A stretch of DNA of 64,000 nt from an uncultured Oscillospiraceae bacterium (GTDB lineage Bacteria > Bacillota > Clostridia > Oscillospirales > Oscillospiraceae), in the NCBI GenBank assembly GCA_947626495.1, contig CANQSJ010000001.1, positions 1 through 64,000 on the forward strand. The letters are read 5' to 3'. Every line of letters begins with the position of its first letter. Position 1 is the stretch's first letter. Position numbers and translations under genes: made by a program. Shown in pieces: positions 56,471 to 64,000 of this stretch. Below the pieces are notes generated by a model, which did not search any database, was not told the DNA's origin, and worked only from the letters and a program-made list of their open reading frames with translations.

Positions 56471-58244
56471 GCAGACCGCCTCCTTCCTCCTCCAGCTTCT
56501 GCAGCTCCACCATATTCCGATAGGCCGGGCAGGTCTCCAGCAGATGCTGGTGGCTGCCCACGGCGGACAGACACCCGTCCTCCAGATAGATGATCTTGTC
56601 CATCCGCTCAATGGTGGACACCCGGTGGGCGATCAGGATGGTGGTGCGCCCGGCGCGGGTCCTCTCCAGGTTGTCCAGGATCGTCCGCTCCGTGTCCGTA
56701 TCCACGGCGGAGACGGAGTCGTCCAGGATCAGGATGGGCGCGTCCTTCATCAGCGCCCGGGCGATGGAGATGCGCTGCTTCTGGCCGCCGGACACCGTCA
56801 CGCCCCGCTCGCCCAGCACCGTCTCGTAGCCGGCGCCGAAGCCCTGGATGTCCTCGTCCACATCCGAGAGCACCCCCGCCTGGCGTACCAGGGCCATGTC
56901 CGGATCATCCACCGCGAAGCCGATGTTGCGGGCAATGGTATCGGAGAACAGGAAGTTGTCCTGGGGCACGTAAGCGATGGCCTCCCGCACGTCGTGGATG
57001 GATACGGTGTTGACGTCGTGCCCGTCCACAAAGACCGTGCCGTCCGGCACGTTGTAGGTGCGCAGCAGCAGATCCACCAGCGTGGTCTTGCCCGCGCCGG
57101 TCTTCCCCACCAGGCCCACGCTCTCGCCGGCCTCGATGGTCACCGACACGTCGGAAAGGGCGTCATACTCCCCGCCGGGATAGCGGAAGGTCAGATCCTT
57201 GAATTCGATCTTCCCCTTCACGTCCGCCAGATGCCCCACGCCGGGCCGGTCGGCCACGTCCTGCTTGGCGTCCAGCAGCTCCGAGATGCGGTGGAGGGAC
57301 GCGGCGCCCCGGCTGGTCATGTCGATCAGCTGGGACACGGCCATGATGGGCCAGACGGTGGAGTTGAAGTAGCCGATGAACTCCATCAGCTGTCCGGCGT
57401 TGAAGGTGCCATGCCAGACCAGATACCCGCCGTAGCCCAGGATGATGCAGATGACGCTCTCCACGAACAGGGTCACCAGGATATTCAGCAGCACCGAGGC
57501 CCGGGTGAAGTCCACGTTGGCCTTCTCGTTGAACTTATTGAGTTTCTGGAAGGCCAACAGCTCCTTGGCCTCCTTCACGAAGGCCTTGATCACCGCGATG
57601 CCGGAAAAGCTCTCCTGGGAGAAGTCGGACAAATCGGAGAACGCCTGCTGGCGGATGTCCCACTTTTTCATCATGTACCGGCCGATCACGGCGCTGGAGG
57701 CCAGCAGCAGCGCCATGGGGATCATGGCAAGCGTGGTCATCAGCCGGTCCATCTGCCACATACGCCAGATGGCCATGCCCCCCAGGGCCAGGGCGTCGAA
57801 GGTCATGAGCAGGCCGGAGCCGTAGCAGTCCTGCACCGTGTCCAGGTCGTTGGTGAACAGGCTCATCAGGTTGCCCACCTTGTTCACCTGATAAAACTGG
57901 CGGCTCAGATCCTTGGCGTGGTCAAACATCTCGTCCCGCAGGTGGGCCTCCACCTTGATGGCCGCGCCGAAAAAGCAGATACGCCACAAAAACCGACCCA
58001 GCACGATGAGCAGGATGATGCCCACCATGGGCATGCAGATCCGGTCCAGCAGAAAGTCCAGGTCAAAAACGATCATCTGCCCGTCCACCAGGACCTGGCC
58101 GTCGTTGACGCCGTTGATGACCATCTGATACAGGTTGGGGATCAGCAGCTGCAGATAGTCCACCGCAAGCAGCGCCAGCAGGCCCAGCAGCAGCCGGCCC
58201 GCATATTTTATGTAGTATCGGTTGATGTACCTGCCCAGGATCAT
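56463..58244 (-). CDS. ABC exporter half-transporter, degenerate-site subunit (second pair)
   Basis: 593 residues, six predicted membrane helices then an ATPase with Walker A GKTGAGKTT, signature TVSGGQKQR and Walker B LILDDSVSAVD, where Asp replaces the catalytic Glu. It should form a heterodimer with the overlapping downstream gene. An inverted repeat brackets its promoter, but no regulator gene is adjacent. Confidence 0.92.
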   Translation of the reverse strand: MILGRYINRYYIKYAGRLLLGLLALLAVDYLQLLIPNLYQMVINGVNDGQVLVDGQMIVFDLDFLLDRICMPMVGIILLIVLGRFLWRICFFGAAIKVEAHLRDEMFDHAKDLSRQFYQVNKVGNLMSLFTNDLDTVQDCYGSGLLMTFDALALGGMAIWRMWQMDRLMTTLAMIPMALLLASSAVIGRYMMKKWDIRQQAFSDLSDFSQESFSGIAVIKAFVKEAKELLAFQKLNKFNEKANVDFTRASVLLNILVTLFVESVICIILGYGGYLVWHGTFNAGQLMEFIGYFNSTVWPIMAVSQLIDMTSRGAASLHRISELLDAKQDVADRPGVGHLADVKGKIEFKDLTFRYPGGEYDALSDVSVTIEAGESVGLVGKTGAGKTTLVDLLLRTYNVPDGTVFVDGHDVNTVSIHDVREAIAYVPQDNFLFSDTIARNIGFAVDDPDMALVRQAGVLSDVDEDIQGFGAGYETVLGERGVTVSGGQKQRISIARALMKDAPILILDDSVSAVDTDTERTILDNLERTRAGRTTILIAHRVSTIERMDKIIYLEDGCLSAVGSHQHLLETCPAYRNMVELQKLEEEGGGLHA

Positions 58245-58264
58245 GGATCTTCGCTCCTATGCCA

Positions 58265-58302
58265 GTGGATATTCACACAATCGCGCATTATAGCATATCC
58301 AC
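58265..58302. promoter_or_regulatory. Inverted repeat bracketing the -10 box of the second ABC exporter
   Basis: Perfect arms GTGGATAT (58265-58272) and ATATCCAC (58295-58302) are 22 nt apart, with the TATAAT box between them. It could be a split operator, or a hairpin near the mRNA start. Confidence 0.5.
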
Positions 58303-58315
58303 CGGGGAAAAACAA
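58287..58315 (-). promoter_or_regulatory. Promoter of the second ABC exporter
   Basis: Minus-strand TTGTTT, 17-nt spacer, TATAAT. The -35 lies within the T-rich tail of the degV terminator. Confidence 0.65.
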
Positions 58316-58339
58316 GAGGGGCGCCGCTGTCGGCGCCCC
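58306..58339 (-). terminator. Terminator of degV
   Basis: Perfect stem GGGGCGCCG / CGGCGCCCC with a 4-nt loop, then TCTTGTTTTT on the minus strand, 15 nt past the degV stop. Confidence 0.85.
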
Positions 58340-58353
58340 AAAAAATATTTGAC

Positions 58354-59220
58354 TCAATATTCTATCACCTTACAGCAGGCGATGGCCATGGCCCCCTTGC
58401 CGATGTGGCAGCTCACGCTCAGGGACAGCGGGTCCATCATCTCCAGCGGGTGGTCCGGGAACCGCTCCTCGATCTGGGCCCGCCAGTCCGCCGCCTCCTC
58501 CTCCGTGCAGGTGTAGGCCGCCATCAGACGGACCTGTTTGCCGGCGAAGCGCTCGTTGATGTCCTTTTCCATGGCGTCCAGCATCTTCAGCCGCGCCGCC
58601 TTCATCCCCCGGACCTTGGCGAAGGCGTCCAGCTTCTCCCCCTGGATCTGCAGCACGGGCTTGATGTTCAGCACCGAGCCCAGCGCCGCCCCCGCCGGGG
58701 TCACCCGGCCGCCCTTTTTCAGATACTTCAGGGTGTCCACGGTGATGTAGATGCTGGCCTGCAGCTTTTCCCGCATCAGCACCTCCACGATCTCGGCGGC
58801 GCTCATGCCCTTCGCCGCCATCTCCAGCGCGTCCAGCACCGACTGACGCTGGGTGATGGAGATGCGCTGGTTGTCCACCACGAACACCCGCCCGGCATAA
58901 GGCTCATCCTCCGCCAGGGCCTCCGCCGTCTCGCAGGAGGCGGACAGGCCGCTGGACATGGGTATGTAGATCACCTGGTCGTATTCCCGCAGCAGGTCGT
59001 CCCACAGCTCCATCACATCCCCCGGCGCAGGCTGGGAGGTGGAGATATCCGCGTCCTCCGCCAGGCGCCTGTAAAACTCCTCCTGCGTGAGGGTGATGTC
59101 CTCGAAATACAGCTCCTCGTTGATGAAAAAAGGCATGGGCAGCACCCGGATGCCCATCTGTTTGGCCTGGGCCTGGGTAATGCCGCTGTTGCTGTCGGTG
59201 GCGACGGCGATCTTGCTCAT
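58354..59220 (-). CDS. DegV family fatty-acid-binding protein
   Basis: 288 residues. DegV/FakB-type proteins hold a fatty acid for the FakA kinase, which activates exogenous fatty acids for phospholipid synthesis. Landmarks: KIAVATDSNSGITQAQAKQMGI, DISTSQPAPGDVMELWDDLL, YIPMSSGLSASCETAEALA and YLKKGGRVTPAGAALGSVLNIKPVLQ. The ATG at 59220 has GGGAGGAT upstream and its own promoter. No fakA gene is in the window. Confidence 0.93.
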   Translation of the reverse strand: MSKIAVATDSNSGITQAQAKQMGIRVLPMPFFINEELYFEDITLTQEEFYRRLAEDADISTSQPAPGDVMELWDDLLREYDQVIYIPMSSGLSASCETAEALAEDEPYAGRVFVVDNQRISITQRQSVLDALEMAAKGMSAAEIVEVLMREKLQASIYITVDTLKYLKKGGRVTPAGAALGSVLNIKPVLQIQGEKLDAFAKVRGMKAARLKMLDAMEKDINERFAGKQVRLMAAYTCTEEEAADWRAQIEERFPDHPLEMMDPLSLSVSCHIGKGAMAIACCKVIEY

Positions 59221-59252
59221 GGAACGATCCTCCCGGTGAAAATTTCCGGGTG

Positions 59253-59281
59253 ATTATATCAGATAATAAAAGCAAGCGCAA
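59253..59281 (-). promoter_or_regulatory. Promoter of degV
   Basis: Minus-strand TTGCGC, 17-nt spacer, TATAAT, about 30 nt before the start. Upstream of it is the palindrome TCTCCGAATCGGAGA (59308-59322), a possible regulator site. Confidence 0.65.
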
Positions 59282-59333
59282 GACCCCCCGGGCTCCCGGA
59301 CGGATATTCTCCGAATCGGAGAGACCACAACAT

Positions 59334-59365
59334 GGAAAAAAAGCGGGCCGTGCGCCCGCTTTTTC
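59334..59365 (-). terminator. Terminator of the SPFH-RHH operon
   Basis: AGCGGGC / GCCCGCT stem, then seven T on the minus strand, directly after the stop of the ribbon-helix-helix gene. It also has T residues on the plus side. Confidence 0.8.
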
Positions 59366-59366
59366 C

Positions 59367-59549
59367 TTATTCTTCCTGCTTCGGCGTATACCGGCCGGAC
59401 CGCTTCCGCTCCCGGACGCACTGGGTCAGCAGGTACTCGATCTGCCCGTTGACGGAGCGAAAGTCGTCCTCCGCCCAGGCGGCCAGCTCGTTATAAAGCC
59501 CGCCGGATATGCGCAGCAGAAGCTGTTTTTTCTCGTTGGGGGACGCCAT
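59367..59549 (-). CDS. Ribbon-helix-helix (Arc-like) DNA-binding protein
   Basis: 60 residues. A short beta strand ([23 protein letters not shown]) leads into two helices ([20 protein letters not shown]), the Arc/CopG fold pattern that binds palindromic operators as dimers. It starts 4 nt after the SPFH gene and ends at a terminator, so the two form an operon. A 19-bp palindrome overlaps the promoter of that operon and is a natural candidate site for autoregulation. Confidence 0.85.
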   Translation of the reverse strand: MASPNEKKQLLLRISGGLYNELAAWAEDDFRSVNGQIEYLLTQCVRERKRSGRYTPKQEE

Positions 59550-59553
59550 GTTA

Positions 59554-60591
59554 TCAGTACAGGCTCCCGGAGTTGACGATGGGCTGGGCGTCCTTGTTAC
59601 CGCAAAGGACCACCAGCAGGTTGGACACCATGGCCGCCTTGCGCTCCTCGTCCAGGTCCACCATACCGCCCTTATTGAGCCGGTCCAGGGCCATCTCCAC
59701 CATGCCCACGGCCCCGTCCACGATCATCTTCCTGGCGTCGATGATGGCGCTGGCCTGCTGCCGCTGGAGCATCACCGCGGCGATCTCCGGCGCGTAGGCG
59801 AGATAGGTGATCCGGGCCTCCAGGATCTCCAGCCCGGCCATGTCCACCTTACCCTGGATCTCCTTGCGGATGCGCTCAGCTACCACCTCGCTGGAGCCCC
59901 GCAGACTGCCCTCGTCCGCCACGCCGTCGCCGGTGGTGTCCACGTTGGGGGACACGTCGTAGGGGTAAAGCCGCACCACGTTGCGCAGGGCACTGTCCGT
60001 CTGGATGGACAGAAACTCCACGTAGTTGTCCACGTTGAACACGGCCTTGGCGGTATTCACGATCTGCCAGATGACCACGATGCCGATCTCCACGGGGTTT
60101 CCAAGGCAGTCGTTGATCTTCTGCTTGTTGTTGTCCAGGGTCATCACCTTCAGGCTCAGCTTCTTGCTGGGCATGGCCAGGCTCTCGTCGTTCAGGTTGA
60201 TGCTCACGCCGCCCTCGCCCTTGCGCCGGCCGGTGGTGTTGGTACTGCCGGTGCTGGGCTTGGTTCCCGCGGCGGGGTTCACAGCGGAGCAGAAGGGATT
60301 GACCCAGTAAAAGCCCTCGCCCTTGAGGGTGCCGATGTACTTGCCGAACAGGGTCAGCACCAGCGCCTCCTGGGGCTTGAGGACTTTTAAGCCGCACAGC
60401 AGTATCCACCCAAAGGCGCACCACGCGACGCACACGACGATCAGCAGGACGCTGAGCCAGTCCACGCCGCAGAAAGCGGCGGCGATGAAACCGCCCACCG
60501 CCGCCACATACAGCGCCAGTACCAGCAGCAGCATGGCCATGCCGTTTTTCCGCTTGCCCAGAACGATCTCCTCGGTATATTTCTTTTCCAT
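59554..60591 (-). CDS. SPFH/Band 7 domain membrane protein
   Basis: 345 residues. Two N-terminal membrane helices ([21 protein letters not shown] and [21 protein letters not shown]) are followed by an SPFH domain: [31 protein letters not shown], then [40 protein letters not shown] and a coiled-coil with [15 protein letters not shown]. Such proteins scaffold membrane microdomains. A linker rich in Gly/Thr/Ser is inserted in the early SPFH domain. SD AAGGAGG precedes the ATG. Confidence 0.92.
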   Translation of the reverse strand: MEKKYTEEIVLGKRKNGMAMLLLVLALYVAAVGGFIAAAFCGVDWLSVLLIVVCVAWCAFGWILLCGLKVLKPQEALVLTLFGKYIGTLKGEGFYWVNPFCSAVNPAAGTKPSTGSTNTTGRRKGEGGVSINLNDESLAMPSKKLSLKVMTLDNNKQKINDCLGNPVEIGIVVIWQIVNTAKAVFNVDNYVEFLSIQTDSALRNVVRLYPYDVSPNVDTTGDGVADEGSLRGSSEVVAERIRKEIQGKVDMAGLEILEARITYLAYAPEIAAVMLQRQQASAIIDARKMIVDGAVGMVEMALDRLNKGGMVDLDEERKAAMVSNLLVVLCGNKDAQPIVNSGSLY

Positions 60592-60611
60592 GGAAAGCCT
60601 CCTTGATCTGT

Positions 60612-60630
60612 TGATATCATAATGATATCA
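60612..60630. promoter_or_regulatory. 19-bp palindromic operator of the SPFH-RHH operon
   Basis: TGATATCAT-T-ATGATATCA, perfect 9+9 symmetry with a central base. It overlaps the -10 box of the operon promoter and lies 20 nt before the SPFH start, so bound protein would block transcription. Confidence 0.75.
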
Positions 60631-60650
60631 CTATGCTACTCCCCTGTCAA
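60622..60650 (-). promoter_or_regulatory. Promoter of the SPFH-RHH operon
   Basis: Minus-strand TTGACA, 17-nt spacer, TATCAT. The -10 falls inside the palindrome at 60612-60630. Confidence 0.8.
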
Positions 60651-60668
60651 GCTTTTCCTCCCGGCCAA

Positions 60669-60699
60669 CAAAAAAAGCCGCTGCAAAAGCAGCGGCTTT
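60669..60699 (-). terminator. Terminator of the zinc-ribbon membrane protein gene
   Basis: Perfect stem AAAGCCGCTGC / GCAGCGGCTTT with a TTTT loop, followed by TTTT on the minus strand, 15 nt after the stop. Confidence 0.88.
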
Positions 60700-60713
60700 G
60701 GAGAGAATCCGGC

Positions 60714-61400
60714 TTATTCCACGTTGGGCTTGATGCCCGCGGCCTTCAGCTGGGCCTGCAGGTCCCCGATCTGGGTCCGCTGGACCACATAGCGGTTGCG
60801 GATGGTCAGCTCCCCGGCCACGAACAGCACGATCAGCAGCCCGAGGCAGATGGTGGTGAAGGGATTGCTGTGGTCCACCTTGCCCCCGTCCAGCATCGCC
60901 TGGATGCTGTAGGCCATGCGGGCCACGAAATAGGGCACCGCGTAGCACACCGCGCACACCACGGCCATCAGCTTGGGAACGAAGAACCGGCGCCGGGCGG
61001 CGGGCTTGCGGAACATCGGGAAGATCAGCGCGATGATGGACACCGCGCAGGCGCACACCACGATGTAGGTCATATAGGGCGCGGGCTTCCGGCAGATCTC
61101 ATACAGGGAGTAGAACGTGACGGACGCGGCGGAGTTTTCCGCGACGCCGCCGGTCACCCGGATGGACTCCAGGAACCAGAACGCGATCAGCGCCCCGTTC
61201 ATGGCGATGGCAATGACGCACAGGATCACCGTGAACACCCGCCAGGCGTTCACATAGCTCTTCCGGGGGGCGGGCATAGGCCCGGCCGGTACGGTCTGCC
61301 CGCCGGGCACGGCGGGCTGGGATCCGGGCACGGGCGTGCCGCAGGTGGGACATACCCGGGCCAGAGGATTGAGCTCATGCTTACAGTTGGGACATACCAT
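60714..61400 (-). CDS. Zinc-ribbon membrane protein, unknown function
   Basis: 228 residues. An N-terminal zinc ribbon (CPNCKHELNPLARVCPTCGTPV) and Pro/Gly-rich linker precede four hydrophobic helices (FTVILCVIAIAMNGALIAFW; YIVVCACAVSIIALIFPMF; LMAVVCAVCYAVPYFVARMAY; TTICLGLLIVLFVAGELTI) and a C-terminal short coiled coil. It stands between ybaB and the SPFH operon, where recR often follows ybaB. SD AAGGAGGTCC is present. Exact family not recognised. Confidence 0.82.
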   Translation of the reverse strand: MVCPNCKHELNPLARVCPTCGTPVPGSQPAVPGGQTVPAGPMPAPRKSYVNAWRVFTVILCVIAIAMNGALIAFWFLESIRVTGGVAENSAASVTFYSLYEICRKPAPYMTYIVVCACAVSIIALIFPMFRKPAARRRFFVPKLMAVVCAVCYAVPYFVARMAYSIQAMLDGGKVDHSNPFTTICLGLLIVLFVAGELTIRNRYVVQRTQIGDLQAQLKAAGIKPNVE

Positions 61401-61418
61401 GGTTCGGACCTCCTTAAT

Positions 61419-61434
61419 AATATGTATACGTATT
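61419..61434. promoter_or_regulatory. Near-perfect palindrome before the zinc-ribbon gene
   Basis: AATATGTATACGTATT, 16 bp with one mismatched pair, just upstream of the ribosome-binding site and downstream of the ybaB stop. It could be an operator or chance. Confidence 0.35.
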
Positions 61435-61450
61435 CAGGCTGTCTCCGCTC

Positions 61451-61801
61451 TCACAGAAGACCGCCCAGGCCGCCCAGACCGCCGGTCAGCCGGCTCATGG
61501 ACTGGGCGGACGCCTCGTCCGCCTTGCGCAGCGCCTCGTTCACCGCGGCCATCACCATATCCTGGAGCATCTCCACGTCGTCGGGGTCCACGGCGGACTG
61601 GTCGATCGCCAGCTCCGTCAGTTCGTGTTTGCCGTTGACGGTGGCGGTCACCGCCCCGCCGCCGGCGCTGGCGGTATAGGTCTGCTGCTGCAGGTCCTCC
61701 TGCATCTGCATCAGGTCCCGCTGCATCTTCTGGGCCTGCTTCATCATGGCGGCCTGGTTCATGCCGCCGAAGCCGCCGCCGCGGTAAGTGTTTCTGCCCA
61801 T
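61451..61801 (-). CDS. ybaB: YbaB/EbfC family nucleoid-associated protein
   Basis: 116 residues. The helical N-terminus (AAMMKQAQKMQRDLMQMQEDLQ) and the motif ASAGGGAVTATVNGKHELTELAID are typical. These dimers bind DNA and lie downstream of dnaX in many bacteria. The ATG at 61801 is preferred to a TTG 6 nt earlier because AGGAG is 10 nt away. A Gly/Leu-rich tail (GGLGGLGGLL) is at the C-terminus. It lies 33 nt after dnaX. Confidence 0.95.
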   Translation of the reverse strand: MGRNTYRGGGFGGMNQAAMMKQAQKMQRDLMQMQEDLQQQTYTASAGGGAVTATVNGKHELTELAIDQSAVDPDDVEMLQDMVMAAVNEALRKADEASAQSMSRLTGGLGGLGGLL

Positions 61802-61834
61802 AGTCAATGATCTCCTGTAAAAGTATTAAAGTCT

Positions 61835-63532
61835 TTACTCGAATTTGATGTTGCCGAACCGGCTCAGGGCGTCCAGCTTCGCCATGTCGGGCTTGGCCTG
61901 CTGGCCGCCGGCGGCCCCCTCGGTGAAGGCCACCCGGACCGCCCGGCCGGTGATGGCGGAGAGCTGCTCCTGCATCAGGGCCATGACCGCCGGGGTACCC
62001 AGCATCATCTTGGCGATCGGGGTGGCGAAGCGCACCGTGAACGTGTCCCCTTCCAGCGCTCCCGACGCCTGGGTCGGGGAGCGGAGCATGGCGTAATCGC
62101 CCATCTCCATCTTCCCCCGCAGCGCGCCGATCAGCGCCTCCCAGATCCCGTCGTCCGCCGCCGGGGCGCTCGCCGGGCGGGCACCGCCCGCCTGGGGCGC
62201 GGGCGTGCTTTCCGCCGCCGGGGCCGCCTCCTCCGCCGGGGCCGGGGGCGCGTCGTCGTCCGTATACCAGGGCGGCGCTTCCTCCTCCGGTTCGGGCGCC
62301 GGCATGGGCGCCGGCATGGGCTCTGCCGCTGCCTCCGGTTTATGCTCCGGCTCCGATCTCTCCGCCGGAGCCGGGGGCGCGGCGGCCGGAATGCCGTTTT
62401 TCAGCGCCGCCTCCAGCCGGGCCACACGGTTTTTCAGGCCCTGCAGACTGTCGCCGGTCTCCGGCACGCACAGCTCCACCAGACACATCTCCGCCGCCCT
62501 TCTGGGGTCGGATCCGCCGGTATCCGCGGCCCGGATGGCGCGCATGCCGTCCATAAGCCGGGCGCCGGGGATGCGGTCGGCAAAGCGCCGCAGGGTCTTC
62601 GTGTCGTATATCCCGCTGAGCAGGGCCTCGCCCCCCTGGGGGGCCACCTGCAGCAGCAGCACGTCCCGCATCAGCCCCGCCAGCTCGTCCAATATGCCCG
62701 CGGGCTCCTTTCCGTCCTGCCACAGCCCGGTAAAGCCGGCCAGCGCCTTCTCCGTATCTCCGGCGGCGACGGCCTCCAAGAGCTCCGCCGTCCGGCGGCT
62801 GCCGGCCAGACCCATGGCGGAGAGCACCGCCTGCGCGTCGATGTGCTCCGCGGCGGCGCACTGGTCCAGCAGGCTCAGCGCGTCCCGCATCCCCCCGTCG
62901 GCCATCTGCGCCAGAAGCTCCGCGGCCTCCGCCGTCAGATCCATGCCCTCCCGGGCCGCCACATAAGACAGCCTCGCCGCGATGGCCGGCCGCTCGATCC
63001 GGGTGAAGCTGTGGCGCTGGCACCGGGACACGATGGTGGGCAGGATCTTCTGGGGCGCCGTGGTGCACAGGATGAACATCACGTGCTCCGGGGGTTCTTC
63101 CAATATTTTCAAAAGGGCGTTGAACGCCATGGAAGACGAGGCCAGCGAGTGGGCCTCGTCGATGATGTATACCCGTTTTTTCACGCTGGCGGGAGAGAAC
63201 ACCGCCTCGTCCCGCAGGGCCCGCACGTCGTCCACGCCGTTGTGGGAGGCGGCGTCCAGCTCCACCACGTCCAGGATGCTCTCGTCCAGGATGCCGCGGC
63301 AGGCGGCGCACCGGTTGCAGGGGTTGCCGTCCACCGGATGCTCGCAGTTCACCGCCCGGGCCAGGATACGGGCGCAGGTGGTCTTTCCGGTGCCCCGGGT
63401 GCCGCTGAAAAGATAGGCATGGGAAAGCCGCCCGGTCTGGACCTGGCGCTTCAGCGTGGAGGTGATGTGCTCCTGGCCGACCACGTCGTCAAAGGTCTGC
63501 GGCCGGTATTTCCGATAAAGGGCCTGATACAT
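61835..63532 (-). CDS. dnaX: DNA polymerase III subunit gamma/tau
   Basis: 565-residue clamp-loader ATPase. Walker A GTRGTGKTTCARI, a zinc module (CEHPVDGNPCNRCAAC), VYIIDEAHSLASSS (Walker B) and the sensor motif APQKILPTIVSRCQRHSF are all present, followed by domain III and a Pro/Ala/Glu-rich linker to a C-terminal tau-like region. The true start MYQALYRKYRPQTF is the ATG at 63532; upstream in-frame sequence is the SRP RNA. Order SRP RNA-dnaX-ybaB matches Bacillus, though recR is missing behind it. Confidence 0.96.
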   Translation of the reverse strand: MYQALYRKYRPQTFDDVVGQEHITSTLKRQVQTGRLSHAYLFSGTRGTGKTTCARILARAVNCEHPVDGNPCNRCAACRGILDESILDVVELDAASHNGVDDVRALRDEAVFSPASVKKRVYIIDEAHSLASSSMAFNALLKILEEPPEHVMFILCTTAPQKILPTIVSRCQRHSFTRIERPAIAARLSYVAAREGMDLTAEAAELLAQMADGGMRDALSLLDQCAAAEHIDAQAVLSAMGLAGSRRTAELLEAVAAGDTEKALAGFTGLWQDGKEPAGILDELAGLMRDVLLLQVAPQGGEALLSGIYDTKTLRRFADRIPGARLMDGMRAIRAADTGGSDPRRAAEMCLVELCVPETGDSLQGLKNRVARLEAALKNGIPAAAPPAPAERSEPEHKPEAAAEPMPAPMPAPEPEEEAPPWYTDDDAPPAPAEEAAPAAESTPAPQAGGARPASAPAADDGIWEALIGALRGKMEMGDYAMLRSPTQASGALEGDTFTVRFATPIAKMMLGTPAVMALMQEQLSAITGRAVRVAFTEGAAGGQQAKPDMAKLDALSRFGNIKFE

Positions 63533-63562
63533 GGATGATCTCTTCCCTCCGGGAATATAAAA

Positions 63563-63835
63563 AAGAACTGTACACCCGCCTTTGTATACCCGATCCATCC
63601 GTTACCGCGGCAGTTGGCTCAGACCCAGCGACCTCACGGCACACGCCGGTATCCGCTTAATGCTGCTCGGTTCCCCGCCTGACATGGTTCACAGGCCGGC
63701 GTTGCGCGAGACCAGGCCCTCAACGCCACTTACCGCGGTCAGACAACACATCGAATATCCGGGGGCGGGATTTCATCCCCGCTGTAGCGGATTGCGGGTG
63801 CAGGGCACCGCTGGCTCCCCGACTAGTACAGTTCC
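63563..63835 (-). ncRNA. ffs: Signal recognition particle RNA, long Firmicutes type (scRNA)
   Basis: The minus strand carries the helix 8 core GTCAGGCGGGGAACCGAGCAGC with a GGAA tetraloop, preceded by GTGAACCAT and followed by the ATTAAG stretch. The Alu-domain start is GGGGAGCCAGCGGTGCCC. The 5' end GGAACTGTAC pairs with the 3' end GTACAGTTC (63565-63573), which leads into TTTTTT. The length is about 273 nt, matching the Bacillus RNA. The gene ends 30 nt before dnaX. Confidence 0.96.
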
Positions 63836-63841
63836 TGTGCT

Positions 63842-63870
63842 ATTATACGCCATAGCAGGTTTTTTCGCAA
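63842..63870 (-). promoter_or_regulatory. Promoter of the SRP RNA gene
   Basis: Minus-strand TTGCGA, 17-nt spacer, TATAAT. The predicted start, 7 nt after the -10, coincides with the first base of the pairing 5' end (63835). Confidence 0.85.
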
Positions 63871-63877
63871 GGGGGAC

Positions 63878-63905
63878 TTTACAAATCCAGGATTTGTGTT
63901 ATAAT
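63878..63905 (+). promoter_or_regulatory. Promoter of the tRNA-Ala gene
   Basis: TTTACA, 16-nt spacer, TATAAT, divergent from the SRP RNA promoter with 7 nt between the two -35 boxes. Nothing else is seen in the short gap. Confidence 0.8.
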
Positions 63906-63920
63906 GCTTTAGCACCGCGT

Positions 63921-63996
63921 GGGGGCGTAGCTCAGCTGGGAGAGCGTTCGGTTCGCATCCGAGAGGTCGAGGGTTCGAATCCCTTCGTCTCCACCA
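63921..63996 (+). tRNA. tRNA-Ala (CGC anticodon)
   Basis: 76 nt with all four arms and an encoded 3' CCA. Acceptor stem GGGGGCG pairs with CGTCTCC, including the G3-U70 pair that identifies tRNA-Ala. The anticodon loop is TTCGCAT, giving anticodon CGC (decoding GCG). The T-arm has GTTCGAAT. Confidence 0.95.
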
Positions 63997-64000
63997 TCCA

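Overview
The window looks like chromosomal DNA from a high-GC, endospore-forming clostridium of the Bacillota, most like the Oscillospirales (Oscillospiraceae/Ruminococcaceae-type gut anaerobes). This rests on a complete spoIIIAA-AH operon, spoVAD-spoVAE, ireB, an Asp23/Gls24 protein, alr-mazF, a long Firmicutes-type SRP RNA upstream of dnaX, a T-box and a glycine riboswitch. Genes are densely packed with many 4-8 nt stop/start overlaps. I see no prophage, insertion sequence or CRISPR array.

Layout. 1-9.7 kb (minus): a mother-cell sporulation operon spoIIIAA-AH, an Asp23 protein, then nusB-xseA-xseB-ispA, ending in a large repeat-rich surface protein cut by the window edge. 9.8-15.9 kb (plus): a five-gene overlapping operon with a heterodimeric ABC exporter, a family-4 uracil-DNA glycosylase, a DUF2156 protein and a GNAT acetyltransferase. 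16.2-21.5 kb (plus): a TetM-like ribosomal GTPase fused to a YacP/Rae1-type nuclease, a small membrane protein, a GyrI-like protein, an HExxH protein and a YlmH-like S4 protein. 22-23.4 kb: spoVAD-spoVAE. 23.6-26.7 kb (minus): pyrimidine nucleoside salvage (phosphorylase, DUF3842, uridine-kinase-like protein) with an ECF S component. 26.8-29.4 kb (minus): a lipoprotein, alr, mazF and a small conserved-looking protein. 29.5-35.8 kb: a lipoprotein with DnaJ-type zinc motifs, nnr, pheS-pheT, ireB.

35.9-43.5 kb (minus): amidohydrolase, aminotransferase, solute-binding lipoprotein, a cell-surface protein and a MATE exporter. 43.7-48.5 kb: secreted M3 peptidase, pgsA, gluQ, galactokinase. 48.6-53.4 kb (minus): metNIQ under a methionine T-box, then an AgcS symporter under a glycine riboswitch. 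53.4-58.2 kb (minus): a glycosyltransferase and a second heterodimeric ABC exporter. 58.4-64 kb: degV, an SPFH/ribbon-helix-helix pair with a palindromic operator, a zinc-ribbon membrane protein, ybaB, dnaX, the SRP RNA gene and a divergent tRNA-Ala.

The most unusual item is the 850-residue fusion at 16181-18733. It joins a tetracycline-protection-type translational GTPase to a nuclease domain whose Bacillus relative, Rae1, cleaves mRNA in the ribosomal A site. A terminator hairpin in its leader suggests attenuation. Other oddities are an IspA that lacks the segment after its second Asp-rich motif, an exported lipoprotein with DnaJ-like CxxCxGxG motifs, a mazF next to alr without an antitoxin, and spoVAD-AE without spoVAC.
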